Source: an uncultured Pirellulaceae bacterium (GTDB lineage: Bacteria > Planctomycetota > Planctomycetia > Pirellulales > Pirellulaceae). Taken from it: DNA of 64,000 nucleotides. This document shows positions 35,729 through 43,980 of the stretch, piece after piece (position 1 is the first letter of the stretch; the number at the start of each line of letters is the position of its first letter). The stretch spans positions 1-64,000 of the forward strand of contig CALFUT010000011.1 in NCBI GenBank assembly GCA_937929805.1, read 5' to 3'. Under the pieces are notes generated by a model. It had not been told where the DNA came from and searched no databases. It saw nothing but the letters and a program-made list of their open reading frames with translations. Made by a program: the position numbers and the translations under genes.

Positions 35729-36196
35729 TTACGGCTCTTGATCCGGTCGCTTCTCCAACAATGGAGAGCGCAAAGGTTTTAATGGAAACTGGAAGTTGAC
35801 AGAGCGCTGAATGCCGAAATGATTCCCCGGCCGTTGAAGCTTCGCGCTGACTTGCGCTAGCTGCCGTTCTTCCGAGCCTGAAACCTTCGAAACCACTATT
35901 TCAACGACGCCGATTTGATCGTCTCGAAGGCCCTCTTCGAACTTGATCGTTTGGCCCGCGTAGCTTTTGTCTAGGCGAAGCTTTTCAGTGGCCAGCCGTA
36001 CCCCCGCGTCCAACAGCCATTCGGTTTGGACAGAATCATGTTCGTTTCGTAGTTGTCGCCTTTGTTGCAGGCTTGTCCGCAGTGCACCAAACAATACGGT
36101 GGCTGCGAAGGTGAGACAAACCAGCACCACGATAAGAATGGAGCCGCTCCGGCTTGATAAATCGCTCGACAAACAACGCTTAGAAAGCCTTTTCAT
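35729..36196 (-). CDS. PilX/GspK-like minor pseudopilin
   Basis: 155 residues. Residues 16-40 (SGSILIVVLVCLTFAATVLF) form a pilin-like hydrophobic N-terminal helix after a short basic leader. The rest is soluble and charged with a mixed beta pattern. GspK/PilX proteins cap the pseudopilus. The ATG overlaps the stop of the preceding GspJ-like gene by four bases, so translation is coupled. The leader is atypical (a serine rather than a phenylalanine after the glycine), and there is no clear GspK C-terminal domain, so the subtype is uncertain. Confidence 0.75.
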   Translation of the reverse strand: MKRLSKRCLSSDLSSRSGSILIVVLVCLTFAATVLFGALRTSLQQRRQLRNEHDSVQTEWLLDAGVRLATEKLRLDKSYAGQTIKFEEGLRDDQIGVVEIVVSKVSGSEERQLAQVSAKLQRPGNHFGIQRSVNFQFPLKPLRSPLLEKRPDQEP

Positions 36197-36789
36197 TCTA
36201 ACAACTCCTTGTCATTCAAAGTCGATTCCGTCTTTGAATCAAGCAGAAGCGAAGTTGTCTCCGGTAGCCATCGACCAAGTGTTGGTTTGATGACCTGATA
36301 GATCCGGGGATTTCGGTCTGACGTTTCAGCCGCATCCAACGTGCTGATCGTGAGTGCCACTCGGGATTCGCTGGCTTGTTCGAAAATCACATTCGATGTG
36401 ATTGGTAGCGCGAAGCGGTCGAGAGCCTGTAGCTCTCCCGATACATCTTTGTGGACAAAATGGATTTGTTGATCTTGGTGTCGATACGTGAACTGATCGC
36501 CGGTCGGGGTCGTCAGAGAAACGACTTTCAAACCAGCGAGTTTCGCCGCGTTGGACCGCCACACGTGTTTCCGAAAATGCTGGCCCAATTGAGAAACGGC
36601 CAGATGCTCTCGACGTTCGGTGCGAAACCGAGCCGATTGTTTCATCGTCTGATGAATCCAGCTTGTCACCATCACAAGCATCATGCTGGTGACGCTTGCC
36701 ATGACGATAACCTCGATCATTGACAGGCCTTGGCGACCCGCGTTCGCAACACGGTAATTTGTATTTGTGATGGCGGTCTTGCTATTCAT
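36193..36789 (-). CDS. GspJ/PulJ-like pseudopilin
   Basis: 198 residues. The prepilin segment GLSMIEVIVMASVTSMMLVM (glycine, then a hydrophobic helix with glutamate at the fifth position) is intact. The globular domain that follows resembles GspJ-type minor pseudopilins in size. The start at 36789 overlaps the end of the preceding gene by eight bases. It belongs to the operon with three GspF-like genes. Confidence 0.82.
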   Translation of the reverse strand: MNSKTAITNTNYRVANAGRQGLSMIEVIVMASVTSMMLVMVTSWIHQTMKQSARFRTERREHLAVSQLGQHFRKHVWRSNAAKLAGLKVVSLTTPTGDQFTYRHQDQQIHFVHKDVSGELQALDRFALPITSNVIFEQASESRVALTISTLDAAETSDRNPRIYQVIKPTLGRWLPETTSLLLDSKTESTLNDKELLE

Positions 36790-37261
36790 TGCTGCCCTCG
36801 CGATCGGCGGAATCAGGCCACCAAGCCGACAATTGCACTGGCCTGCCAATCTGCCCAGACTGATTTTGCCAAGTCATTGCAATGGTCAGCCGATGCCCAA
36901 AATCTGTCTGTTTATGAACGGCTCCTGACAGTTTCGGACGAATCAAACTCTCAATGCACTCGTCAGAGGGTTGCAGGTCATCGATCAAGTCTTGGATTTG
37001 TTCTACCGGCAACGCCGTCAAACGATCTAATTGATTCGAAAGCTCGTTGATTGCCACCTTTCGTTGACGGACATCTTTCCAGACGCGAGAAATACGAAAG
37101 GAAGAAACAGTCACCAAACTAATGATCGTCGTTAGCATGGCGGCACAAACAAGAACCTCAGCGTAGGAAAAGGCATGCCTATTCGGAGGAATCCTTGGAC
37201 GAAGAACATAAGTGTTGCGGTTCCCGCCGATGCGAAACTGTCCTTTCTCAAGCTTGCTCAT
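36782..37261 (-). CDS. GspI-like pseudopilin
   Basis: 159 residues. A prepilin-like segment (HAFSYAEVLVCAAMLTTIISL) lies about 30 residues from the start, with the A/E and hydrophobic pattern typical of minor pseudopilins, and a small globular domain follows. The leader peptide is unusually long and basic. The start (TAATG junction) shares one base with the stop codon of the GspF-like gene upstream, so translation is coupled. Subtype is by operon position and size. Confidence 0.75.
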   Translation of the reverse strand: MSKLEKGQFRIGGNRNTYVLRPRIPPNRHAFSYAEVLVCAAMLTTIISLVTVSSFRISRVWKDVRQRKVAINELSNQLDRLTALPVEQIQDLIDDLQPSDECIESLIRPKLSGAVHKQTDFGHRLTIAMTWQNQSGQIGRPVQLSAWWPDSADREGSNE

Positions 37262-38370
37262 TACGTAAGGCTCTTGATAATGTGAATTAACGGAGAGAAT
37301 AGTGCCACGCAGAACAGCAGCACAAACAAACCCAATACGACGTTCGCCAATGAAGTAAAGAGTCGAACCCGCATCGCTGAATTCGACTCTAACTGCGTGG
37401 ACTGAGCGAATGCTATTTGCCGAAGCAGCCACGATCGAGTTCCAGAAGAACTGGCCGTTTCGAGCACGCGCGCCTCGCGATCGGAGATGACTCTCGTGAT
37501 TCCCAGCGCCTTCCAAGGTGCTTGACCAGCTTCGGTCCGCGTTATCGCTTTTTGGATCTTTGTAGCCATCCGTTTGTTCGGTTCAAAGCGAGCGAGTTGC
37601 TTCAAGCCCGACGAAGCCTCGACACCTGATTCAAACAGCCACGCAAGGTTCAACTTCGCTTGAACCACCGGTGAATGAGTCGTTTGATTCCACAGAGTTG
37701 GGCTGAATGCTCGACGGACGTAAGACAACAAATCTCGCCTGAACCAAAAAATAACCATGGCCGCCAACGCGACAAACACAAACCAAAATTGGCAGAATAG
37801 TGCGGCTACTCGCATCAAAAATACCGTTGTCGCCGGCAACTCCAACCCGAACTCTTCAAACATCCCTTGGAACTGAGGGATGATAAATAGCATCACGAAT
37901 GTCGTGACCCAAAAGATCATCAACCCCTTCCAAATGACGGACATGATCCGCCGCAACGGCGTTTCATCAGAGAGTCCCTTCATCGCGGGCGCATAGATTG
38001 GACGGTTGGAAATAGATTCGCATAAATCTTCAAGTTTGCCCGAATCATGAGCCAATCGCATCGCAAGAATGACCGGAGACGGAAAAAATCGTTCTGCTGA
38101 TTCGAACACTTCGATCAGCGGAACATTCTCACGGCATTCGGCAGCCAGCTTCTGAACGCGAATTCTATCGAAATCGCTCAGCTCTTTAGCAAATGCCTCA
38201 AGAAACGGAGCCGGCGATACACCTTCCGAGTTTGCTCGAGCCAATAGACCAAATGCTCCAGCCTGAGTGGGCGAGCAGATCGAAAACAAGTCGTCAATTT
38301 TCTCCAAATCGACGCACGCTTGGCCTTCCTCGTGAACGAGAATCGCATCGGTGGGGCTTTGATCGCTCAT
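37261..38370 (-). CDS. GspF-like inner-membrane protein (third of three)
   Basis: 369 residues with two T2SSF-type domains. The first has the EFxxMFEEFGxELPA pattern (PQFQGMFEEFGLELPATTVF) and membrane segments around 135-215; the second (about 250-365) ends with the canonical large hydrophobic segment. The start at 38370 overlaps the stop of the second GspF-like gene by four bases. GspF is the platform protein of type II secretion and type IV pilus machines. Two further GspF-like genes stand directly upstream, which is unusual. Confidence 0.88.
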   Translation of the reverse strand: MSDQSPTDAILVHEEGQACVDLEKIDDLFSICSPTQAGAFGLLARANSEGVSPAPFLEAFAKELSDFDRIRVQKLAAECRENVPLIEVFESAERFFPSPVILAMRLAHDSGKLEDLCESISNRPIYAPAMKGLSDETPLRRIMSVIWKGLMIFWVTTFVMLFIIPQFQGMFEEFGLELPATTVFLMRVAALFCQFWFVFVALAAMVIFWFRRDLLSYVRRAFSPTLWNQTTHSPVVQAKLNLAWLFESGVEASSGLKQLARFEPNKRMATKIQKAITRTEAGQAPWKALGITRVISDREARVLETASSSGTRSWLLRQIAFAQSTQLESNSAMRVRLFTSLANVVLGLFVLLFCVALFSPLIHIIKSLT

Positions 38371-39362
38371 CCGGTCAAACCCCCAATGATGGAAAACAGA
38401 GGCATGAACATGGAGATCATCAAGAAAACCACACTCGACATCACAAACAATTGCAGTCCATAAACAAGCCAGTGAATCCACCAATCACTGACCGTCGTCG
38501 TTCGTCGGCGGTAGCCGTCTGCAACTTCCAATAACATTCGATTGTTGGCGTCGTTTGACGGTTGCCGTAACGCGAATTCAAGTAACTCGAATCTGGGCAT
38601 TTGATTCGTGGTCGCATTAGACGTCTTGTCCGGTTTTTGATTCGAAAGCCCCGCAGCAAAGCTTGCCGCCGCGAACGACTGATTGGCCGACATGCCCATG
38701 CTTCGCAATTGAGCCGCGTGAAGCGCGACATCCGCCATGACTTTTCGCTTATTCTCAAACAAATTGTTGATAAATTTGATCCGTGAAATAAATGCGCCCG
38801 GCAACAACAGCCACAGAACGCCAATCGCCAACAACGCGGCCATCATGATCGCCATCAACCACCCGAAGCTTCGTACGATTCTGGCTAAGCTGAGCAAACA
38901 CTCAGTCACGGCAGGCAATTCGATCCCAAACTCTTCAAACATTTGCTCGAATTCGGGCGCGACGAACAAGGCGAATCCGACGTAGATCCCAATGCTTGCA
39001 ATGATGATCACAGCCGGGTAAATCATTAGCTGGGACAAGCGTTCGATGTTGGATGGCTGACAGTTCAGCGAATTAAGGCCGACGGAAGCAGCACGCGTTA
39101 GCTGTTCGTCCGAAAGCGGATGATCGCCACCTGGCTGCAACAGCGGTTGAGTAAACGCAATCACGTCTGGTCGGACGATCGCAGCGTCGTAGCTCCCGTC
39201 GCGTTTGAGAAAATTTGATACGTTTCGAATTCGAGATCGCACTTGGCGTGGTTGAGTGTTCGCCATCCGATCGATTGTCTCGGCAAGTGAATCTCTCCGC
39301 CGGTAGACTCGCTGCCAACGTTGCTGGAGCGTGTCGTCGAGTTGTCCTTTCGGTTCCGCCAA
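38367..39362 (-). CDS. GspF-like inner-membrane protein (second of three)
   Basis: 331 residues. It has the same EFEQMFEEFGIELPAVTECL motif and a similar membrane topology (segments at about 110-135 and 165-190, and another at the C-terminus) as the next gene, so the two appear to be tandem paralogs. The start codon is a TTG directly after the stop of the first GspF-like gene, suggesting coupled translation. The N-terminal cytoplasmic region is long and charged. Confidence 0.85.
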   Translation of the reverse strand: MAEPKGQLDDTLQQRWQRVYRRRDSLAETIDRMANTQPRQVRSRIRNVSNFLKRDGSYDAAIVRPDVIAFTQPLLQPGGDHPLSDEQLTRAASVGLNSLNCQPSNIERLSQLMIYPAVIIIASIGIYVGFALFVAPEFEQMFEEFGIELPAVTECLLSLARIVRSFGWLMAIMMAALLAIGVLWLLLPGAFISRIKFINNLFENKRKVMADVALHAAQLRSMGMSANQSFAAASFAAGLSNQKPDKTSNATTNQMPRFELLEFALRQPSNDANNRMLLEVADGYRRRTTTVSDWWIHWLVYGLQLFVMSSVVFLMISMFMPLFSIIGGLTG

Positions 39363-39365
39363 GCT

Positions 39366-40277
39366 TCAAACCCCAGCAATCATTAGATCGCGTAGCAAAT
39401 CAAGAATTGGCGCGAACACCGCCGCGCCGTAAATCAATGCGATGGAACCACCGACCAAAAACACCAACAATGTTGGGACGGTCGCCTTGATTCGCTCGAG
39501 GTGCCGGTCACCACTTCGCAGATAAAATGACGCGGCGCTCGATGAATCAATCGAATCAAAGCGAGATCGAGAAACCGTCGGCGTGGCGCCAATCGATTTT
39601 GCTTCATAACCAACAAGCTGAAACGCCATTTGATTGGCTTGCATAGGCTCGATTCCCGATTCAATCAGCCGCGAACACACTTCCGCCGCAGAGGCTTCCG
39701 CTCGACTGCGAACGAAATATCGTCCACCAGCAAGCATAACAATCCTTCGCGTCCCTCCAACGCAAATCGCGATCAAGGCAATCAAAGAGAGAGCCCCGAA
39801 GACCCAAGTCAGGTAGCCGATCCAAGGCAGAAACGTGTGAGAAGTTGCCACGTCCGGTCGTCTGGAAAAAAGTAGGTCAGCCCGCATCGACTCGATTTCC
39901 GGAACGAGGACAATGGTGAAGAAAATCATCCCCAGCCATGCCACCAGCAGAACGATGATTAGATATGCGATGGTCCAGCGAAGGTAGCGAATTGCCTTGC
40001 GTGACGCTTGGTTCGCTGCCGACAGAGCTCGCAACACCAGCGGCATGTCATTCGTCACAGAAAACACTTGGTGAGCCGCTAACAAACGTTCAGGAAGCGT
40101 CCGATCGTTCTCGGCAACGGCAACTCTCTCTTCAATCGCGTTCAAAGATTTAGTCGTAAGCAGATCTTCGGTCGATCCGAAAGAGCCGTTCCCGCTTTGG
40201 CCAACACCAATGGGTACACCGGCGATCACCGCTGCACGCAGGTCATTAAGAAAATGGTGCCAATTGGCTGAACTCAT
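39366..40277 (-). CDS. Divergent GspF-like inner-membrane protein (first of three)
   Basis: 303 residues. The overall plan (charged N-terminal half, membrane pair at about 95-125 and 155-180, hydrophobic C-terminus) matches the other two, but the EF-MFEEFG motif is replaced by VPEIESMRADLLFS, so it is much more diverged. The ATG at 40277 (MSSANWHHF) is preferred over an in-frame TTG five codons upstream. It is the first gene of the seven-gene operon; no secretin, ATPase or prepilin peptidase gene follows. Confidence 0.78.
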   Translation of the reverse strand: MSSANWHHFLNDLRAAVIAGVPIGVGQSGNGSFGSTEDLLTTKSLNAIEERVAVAENDRTLPERLLAAHQVFSVTNDMPLVLRALSAANQASRKAIRYLRWTIAYLIIVLLVAWLGMIFFTIVLVPEIESMRADLLFSRRPDVATSHTFLPWIGYLTWVFGALSLIALIAICVGGTRRIVMLAGGRYFVRSRAEASAAEVCSRLIESGIEPMQANQMAFQLVGYEAKSIGATPTVSRSRFDSIDSSSAASFYLRSGDRHLERIKATVPTLLVFLVGGSIALIYGAAVFAPILDLLRDLMIAGV

Positions 40278-40504
40278 ATGAGACTCATGCAAATGTTTGT
40301 TGGTGCGCCGAAAATGCTAACATACCATTGGTTGATTCGTAAGCTAATTGAATTGCTGCTCAAGTGTTCAGTCGATGCCGAAGTCTCGATCAGTCGGGCA
40401 TTCGCAGAAATTTGAGAAAAACGCAAAGAAATATGCTCCAGCATTTCGCCAACCGCCTTGTTAGCCTATTCAGTTTGCATTTGTACCAGAGAGAAAGCCA
40501 CAAA

Positions 40505-41395
40505 ATGAACTTCAATTGGACCTGTATCCTAGCGTTGACATTGTGCACGATTTCAATTGACCTCAATGCGGAGCAGCCCGAATCGTTGCGGCTTTGGCCG
40601 GGACCGCCCCCTGAATCTTTGGGAGACGCAGAGAAAGATCAACCCAAGCTTTTACCGTTTTTGTCTGCGGCGGAAACAAAAAATGAAACGGCAATCGTGA
40701 TTCTACCCGGCGGCGGTTACGGTCATCTGGCGATGGATCACGAAGGCGTTCAGATCGCCAAGTGGCTAAATAAAAACGGAATCCACGCTTTCATTTGCGA
40801 CTATCGGCATAAGGGGAAAGGCTACCGCCATCCCGCGCCGATGCTTGATGCGAAAAGAGCCATTCGCATGGTGCGTTCCAATGCTGCCCAGTTTGGAATT
40901 GCCCCTAACAAGATAGGCGTGCTGGGGTTTTCGGCTGGTGGACATCTGGCATCTACCGTGGCGACTCACTTTGACTCGGGGGACGCTGATTTGGACGATC
41001 GCATCGAACGGTTTTCAAGCCGACCTGACTTCGCGATTCTTTGTTACCCGGTCATCGCGATGGGAACCTCGTTTTCTCATAAAGGATCGCAGCGAAACTT
41101 GTTAGGCAAGAATCCCGCAGAAGCAGATGTGAAAATGCTGTCGAACCATCTTCACGTCACTAAAAATACTCCCCCGATATTTCTATGGCACTGCTCGGAC
41201 GACAAACCTGTCCCTGCGGAAAACAGCATCGTCTATTTCCAAGCGTTACTGGCCTCGGGCGTGCCGGCTGAGCTTCATATCTATCAGCAGGGTGGGCACG
41301 GCATTGGGCTTGCATCTGGAAAAACTGGGACTCAAAACTGGAGTGACGCATGTTTGAGTTGGATGAAAGGGCAGAAACTGCTGGAGCAAGAATAG
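40505..41395 (+). CDS. Secreted alpha/beta hydrolase, acetyl-xylan-esterase-like
   Basis: 296 residues with a signal peptide (MNFNWTCILALTLCTISIDL). The serine nucleophile is in VLGFSAGGHLASTVA (GxSxGG), an aspartate in HCSDDKPVPAENS and a histidine in QQGGHGIGL, forming the complete triad. An N-terminal oxyanion-type AIVILPGGGYGHLAMDHEGV motif fits the BD-FAE/acetyl-xylan-esterase subfamily. It should remove acyl groups from polysaccharides outside the cell. ATG 40505 directly precedes the signal peptide and is chosen; the frame is open 47 codons further upstream without a signal. It is divergent from the GspF operon. Confidence 0.85.
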   Translation: MNFNWTCILALTLCTISIDLNAEQPESLRLWPGPPPESLGDAEKDQPKLLPFLSAAETKNETAIVILPGGGYGHLAMDHEGVQIAKWLNKNGIHAFICDYRHKGKGYRHPAPMLDAKRAIRMVRSNAAQFGIAPNKIGVLGFSAGGHLASTVATHFDSGDADLDDRIERFSSRPDFAILCYPVIAMGTSFSHKGSQRNLLGKNPAEADVKMLSNHLHVTKNTPPIFLWHCSDDKPVPAENSIVYFQALLASGVPAELHIYQQGGHGIGLASGKTGTQNWSDACLSWMKGQKLLEQE

Positions 41396-41451
41396 CTCTC
41401 CAAACTCAGATTGCTGATCTTGTCGAACGGCACAACAATCAGGCACTCCAC

Positions 41452-41488
41452 AAAAAAACACCGGCAAGTTCATGGAACAAGCCGGTGT
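41452..41488 (-). terminator. Rho-independent terminator of the cold-shock gene
   Basis: On the minus strand ACACCGGC (41488-41481) pairs perfectly with GCCGGTGT (41465-41458), with an inner GTTC/GAAC pair, and a run of T follows (41458-41452). It stands 76 bases beyond the stop of cspA. A second imperfect hairpin lies at about 41523-41552. The opposite side of the hairpin lacks a T-run for plus-strand transcripts. Confidence 0.85.
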
Positions 41489-41563
41489 CATGTTTGTCGC
41501 TGGATAAACCAGTGAAACGTCGCTCATCCTCTTGTTCAAAAACAACAAGGATGTCTGAGTGTT

Positions 41564-41761
41564 TTACAGAACGCGAACGTTGTCGGCGCGAGGACCTTTT
41601 GGTCCCTGTCCTACGTTGAACGATACTTTTTGTCCTTCACGCAATTCGTCGAAGGAGCAACCTTCAACAGCCGAGCTGTGAAAAAACATATCTTTGTCAG
41701 ACCCATCTTCGATGAATCCAAATCCTTTGTCGGTAACTCGCTTAATGATACCTTCAGCCAT
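41564..41761 (-). CDS. csp: Cold-shock domain protein (CspA family)
   Basis: 65 residues, one cold-shock OB-fold. The RNP1 and RNP2 motifs are intact (KGFGFI and DMFFHSSAV). It binds single-stranded nucleic acid and acts as an RNA chaperone. The length and motifs are normal; the start is the ATG with [13 protein letters not shown]. It is monocistronic with a good terminator downstream; a long leader before the start would be usual for regulation by temperature but I see no cold-box. Confidence 0.95.
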   Translation of the reverse strand: MAEGIIKRVTDKGFGFIEDGSDKDMFFHSSAVEGCSFDELREGQKVSFNVGQGPKGPRADNVRVL

Positions 41762-42184
41762 GTCTCTAATCCAATTCTCTGAAAACCGAGCAAATGATTG
41801 GCGAACCCGCCAGCCTGCTCTAACTCAAAACTTCTGTCACAAACTTGTAGTGACAATAAAACATTCGGACGAGTCTGCCCCATCCGAGGGCACAATGTAG
41901 CAGAATCCCAGGCAAGTCAAAGCGAATTTAGTAAAACAAAATGCAAAATCGTTCGACTTGCGGTCCTGCGGTGTGATTACAAGGGCAGCCAGCGAGGTAA
42001 AACACGGCTTGAAAGCTAGGAAATGGTTAGTGGATCAGCGCCGAGTAGTGTTTTCGGCCCCGTTAAGTTTTGCCCACGTTTTGTCTAAATTTGGATTGAA
42101 GCGATGTGCTTACCGCTTTCTCGTCCGCAACACGACTGAAAAAGCAGTGAAACCTCGATCTGTGAACACAGATCAGAAAAGCGA
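41762..42184. other. Intergenic region upstream of csp and downstream of the DUF1080 gene
   Basis: About 420 bases. It contains the csp leader and promoter region (undefined) and, close to the DUF1080 stop, the perfect 18-base palindrome listed at 42157-42174. The small ORFs in it lack ribosome-binding sites and domains. Confidence 0.35.
42157..42174. repeat. Perfect 18-base palindrome GATCTGTG-AA-CACAGATC
   Basis: GATCTGTG at 42157-42164, two bases AA, CACAGATC at 42167-42174. It could be a protein-binding operator-like site or a weak hairpin. It lies 10 bases beyond the end of the DUF1080 gene and lacks a following T-run, so I do not call it a terminator. Confidence 0.6.
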
Positions 42185-43270
42185 TCAGTGATCTTCAAAA
42201 TGAGCCGCAAGTTCGGCGGGCAGTTTGCGAATCGGGCGGATTTTCATGTCTCGATACCAGCACTCGGCCGCTTCTGACTGAACTTGGATTTTCCCCCGAG
42301 TCAAACGCTTGCCCGCTTCGAATTTTCCGACTCGCATGTCTTTCAGGTGCATCACCGGGTGGCCATTAACAGCGAAGACTGCCTTGTCGCCCATGGCATA
42401 GATTTCAATTTGATTCCAAGCCTGCGGAACCTCGTGGTTGCCGTGTCGCTTGGCACCCCATTTTCGAACGCCCGGTCCAATCGTCTGCCATACTCCGGCG
42501 GGAGAGTGCTGGGGCGTCCCTCCGCTTCTGCTTTCATGAGCGACTTTTACCTGACATGACGTTCCCCCCAGCTGGATAAAGTCACCGCAGTCGCCTTCCT
42601 GAATTTGGCACTGAAAGCAACGCATCCAGGCATTCCAAAACGCGCCGTGTCTACCGTTGCAGTGGAGAAGGATTCCGCTGTCCCGTTTCATTTTTTTCCG
42701 TGGCGGCCATTTCTTTTCGCCCCATTTGAACTCGGTTGAAAAGTGATAGTTTTCAAACTCCTCCAACGACGTCAGCCCCGCGTATATTTCGCCTGACACA
42801 CGCAAAACAGGAGCCCCATCAGTGATGGTGACCGAGTAGACATTTTTCGGATCACCCAGCCCGAACGGTTTGCCTTTCCGGCAGTCATGGCTTTGTGATC
42901 GCGGGAATCCCTTAATCGTGACCGACTTGTGAGGCACGCCGGTAAAGACTTCCCACTTAGTCAGCCGTTCATCCAGCAGCGGTTGCCATTGATCTCCTCG
43001 TTCCGCTGAAACATCCACACCGGAATCCGCCGCACCAGGCAGGGAAGTGTCTTCGTCCAGTTCCCCGACTAACTTCTCGCTCTCTTCGGACGCGGCCGAC
43101 TTCGAAGGCTCTTGCGCCAGCGGGATCTGCGAATAGGTGAACGAGGCACCAAAGCCAACGGCCATTGTTACGAACAGATAGAAACACAAAACAACGACGC
43201 CTACCCGTCTAAGTTCTGGCGTTGCGCGGTTGGTGCGCACAGCGATTGCTTGGCGAGTTTGGAGTTCCAT
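42185..43270 (-). CDS. Secreted DUF1080 (3-keto-disaccharide hydrolase-type) protein
   Basis: 361 residues. N-terminal membrane/signal segment (VVVLCFYLFVTMAVGFGASF), a low-complexity acidic stretch (about 55-90), then a concanavalin-like DUF1080 domain. Recognisable parts include NYHFSTEFKWGEKKWPPRKK, RDSGILLHCNGRHG, the EVPQAWNQIEIYAMGDKAVF and GHPVMHLKD segments and the C-terminal GKIQVQSEAAECWYRDMKIR. Several DUF1080 proteins are glycosidases acting on 3-keto-glycosides; here no activity is proven. Planctomycete genomes contain many. The start (ATG 43270) has an AAGAAG ribosome-binding site. Confidence 0.9.
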   Translation of the reverse strand: MELQTRQAIAVRTNRATPELRRVGVVVLCFYLFVTMAVGFGASFTYSQIPLAQEPSKSAASEESEKLVGELDEDTSLPGAADSGVDVSAERGDQWQPLLDERLTKWEVFTGVPHKSVTIKGFPRSQSHDCRKGKPFGLGDPKNVYSVTITDGAPVLRVSGEIYAGLTSLEEFENYHFSTEFKWGEKKWPPRKKMKRDSGILLHCNGRHGAFWNAWMRCFQCQIQEGDCGDFIQLGGTSCQVKVAHESRSGGTPQHSPAGVWQTIGPGVRKWGAKRHGNHEVPQAWNQIEIYAMGDKAVFAVNGHPVMHLKDMRVGKFEAGKRLTRGKIQVQSEAAECWYRDMKIRPIRKLPAELAAHFEDH

Positions 43271-43568
43271 GAAGTCTTCTTGTTTGAGGGCAAGTGGTCC
43301 GAGGCAGGCTCATCCTGAGGCACGATTCTGGGCAAATCCGTGTTATTTTTCAATTTGTCGGACCTGCGTAGCTTACCAACGCCGGTGCTGAAGTCGACGA
43401 TGTCATGCGTCAACGTTGTGATTCCAAGAACTTTAACCGATCGCGGGCCAATTGGTGCCGCGACAACCGCTGAATTTCTTGTGCATGTCGACTCACGGGC
43501 TAGATCGGCATGTTGTATGATTCTGCTTGGTTTTTGATCTTGAATTGGGCTGCTTGGCGATTGGTAAA

Positions 43569-43910
43569 ATGCGACTGTTTGAGGGAACCGAGTTTGATAT
43601 CCCGCCAACCTGCGATCGATGCCAGCAGCCTGAGGCCAATTGCCAATGTCCGCCGCCGGCTCATGAGTTTCTGCCCAATGACCGCCAGACGGCCCGATTG
43701 AGGCTTGAAAAACGGAAACGGGGTAAGATCGTGACGCTCGTTCTGGGCCTCGCACCGGACGAAACGGACTTGCCAAAACTGCTAACATCGCTGAAAAACA
43801 CTTGCGGAGCCGGCGGAACGATTGGCGATAACGCCATTGAGATTCAGGGTGACCACCACGATCGGATCTCCAAATCCCTTGCCGAAATGGGCTACCGGGT
43901 CGCAAAATAG
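43569..43910 (+). CDS. SUI1/eIF1-like translation initiation factor with N-terminal zinc-finger-like motif
   Basis: 113 residues. Residues about 13-28 contain CDRCQQPEANCQCPPP, a compact CxxC...CxC zinc-binding-like motif. The remainder is a SUI1/YciH domain (KIVTLVLGLAPDETDLPKLL, TCGAGGTIGDNAIEIQGDHH) with the conserved GAGG. Bacterial YciH-type proteins are homologous to eIF1 and influence start-codon choice. The ATG at 43569 is chosen (MRLFEGTEF); an upstream in-frame ATG lies 14 codons earlier. It is followed by the adenylate-kinase-like gene on the same strand after a 70-base gap. Confidence 0.85.
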   Translation: MRLFEGTEFDIPPTCDRCQQPEANCQCPPPAHEFLPNDRQTARLRLEKRKRGKIVTLVLGLAPDETDLPKLLTSLKNTCGAGGTIGDNAIEIQGDHHDRISKSLAEMGYRVAK

Positions 43911-43980
43911 CGTGCCGGCTATCAGCCTTGTTTGCGCTTCCACGAACCGATACCCAAAAAAACTAACTGCTTGGACCTTG

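Noticed and set aside
43201..43905. 234-codon minus-strand ORF
   Set aside because: It lies opposite the SUI1 gene, is low in recognisable pattern and rich in residues typical of antisense frames.
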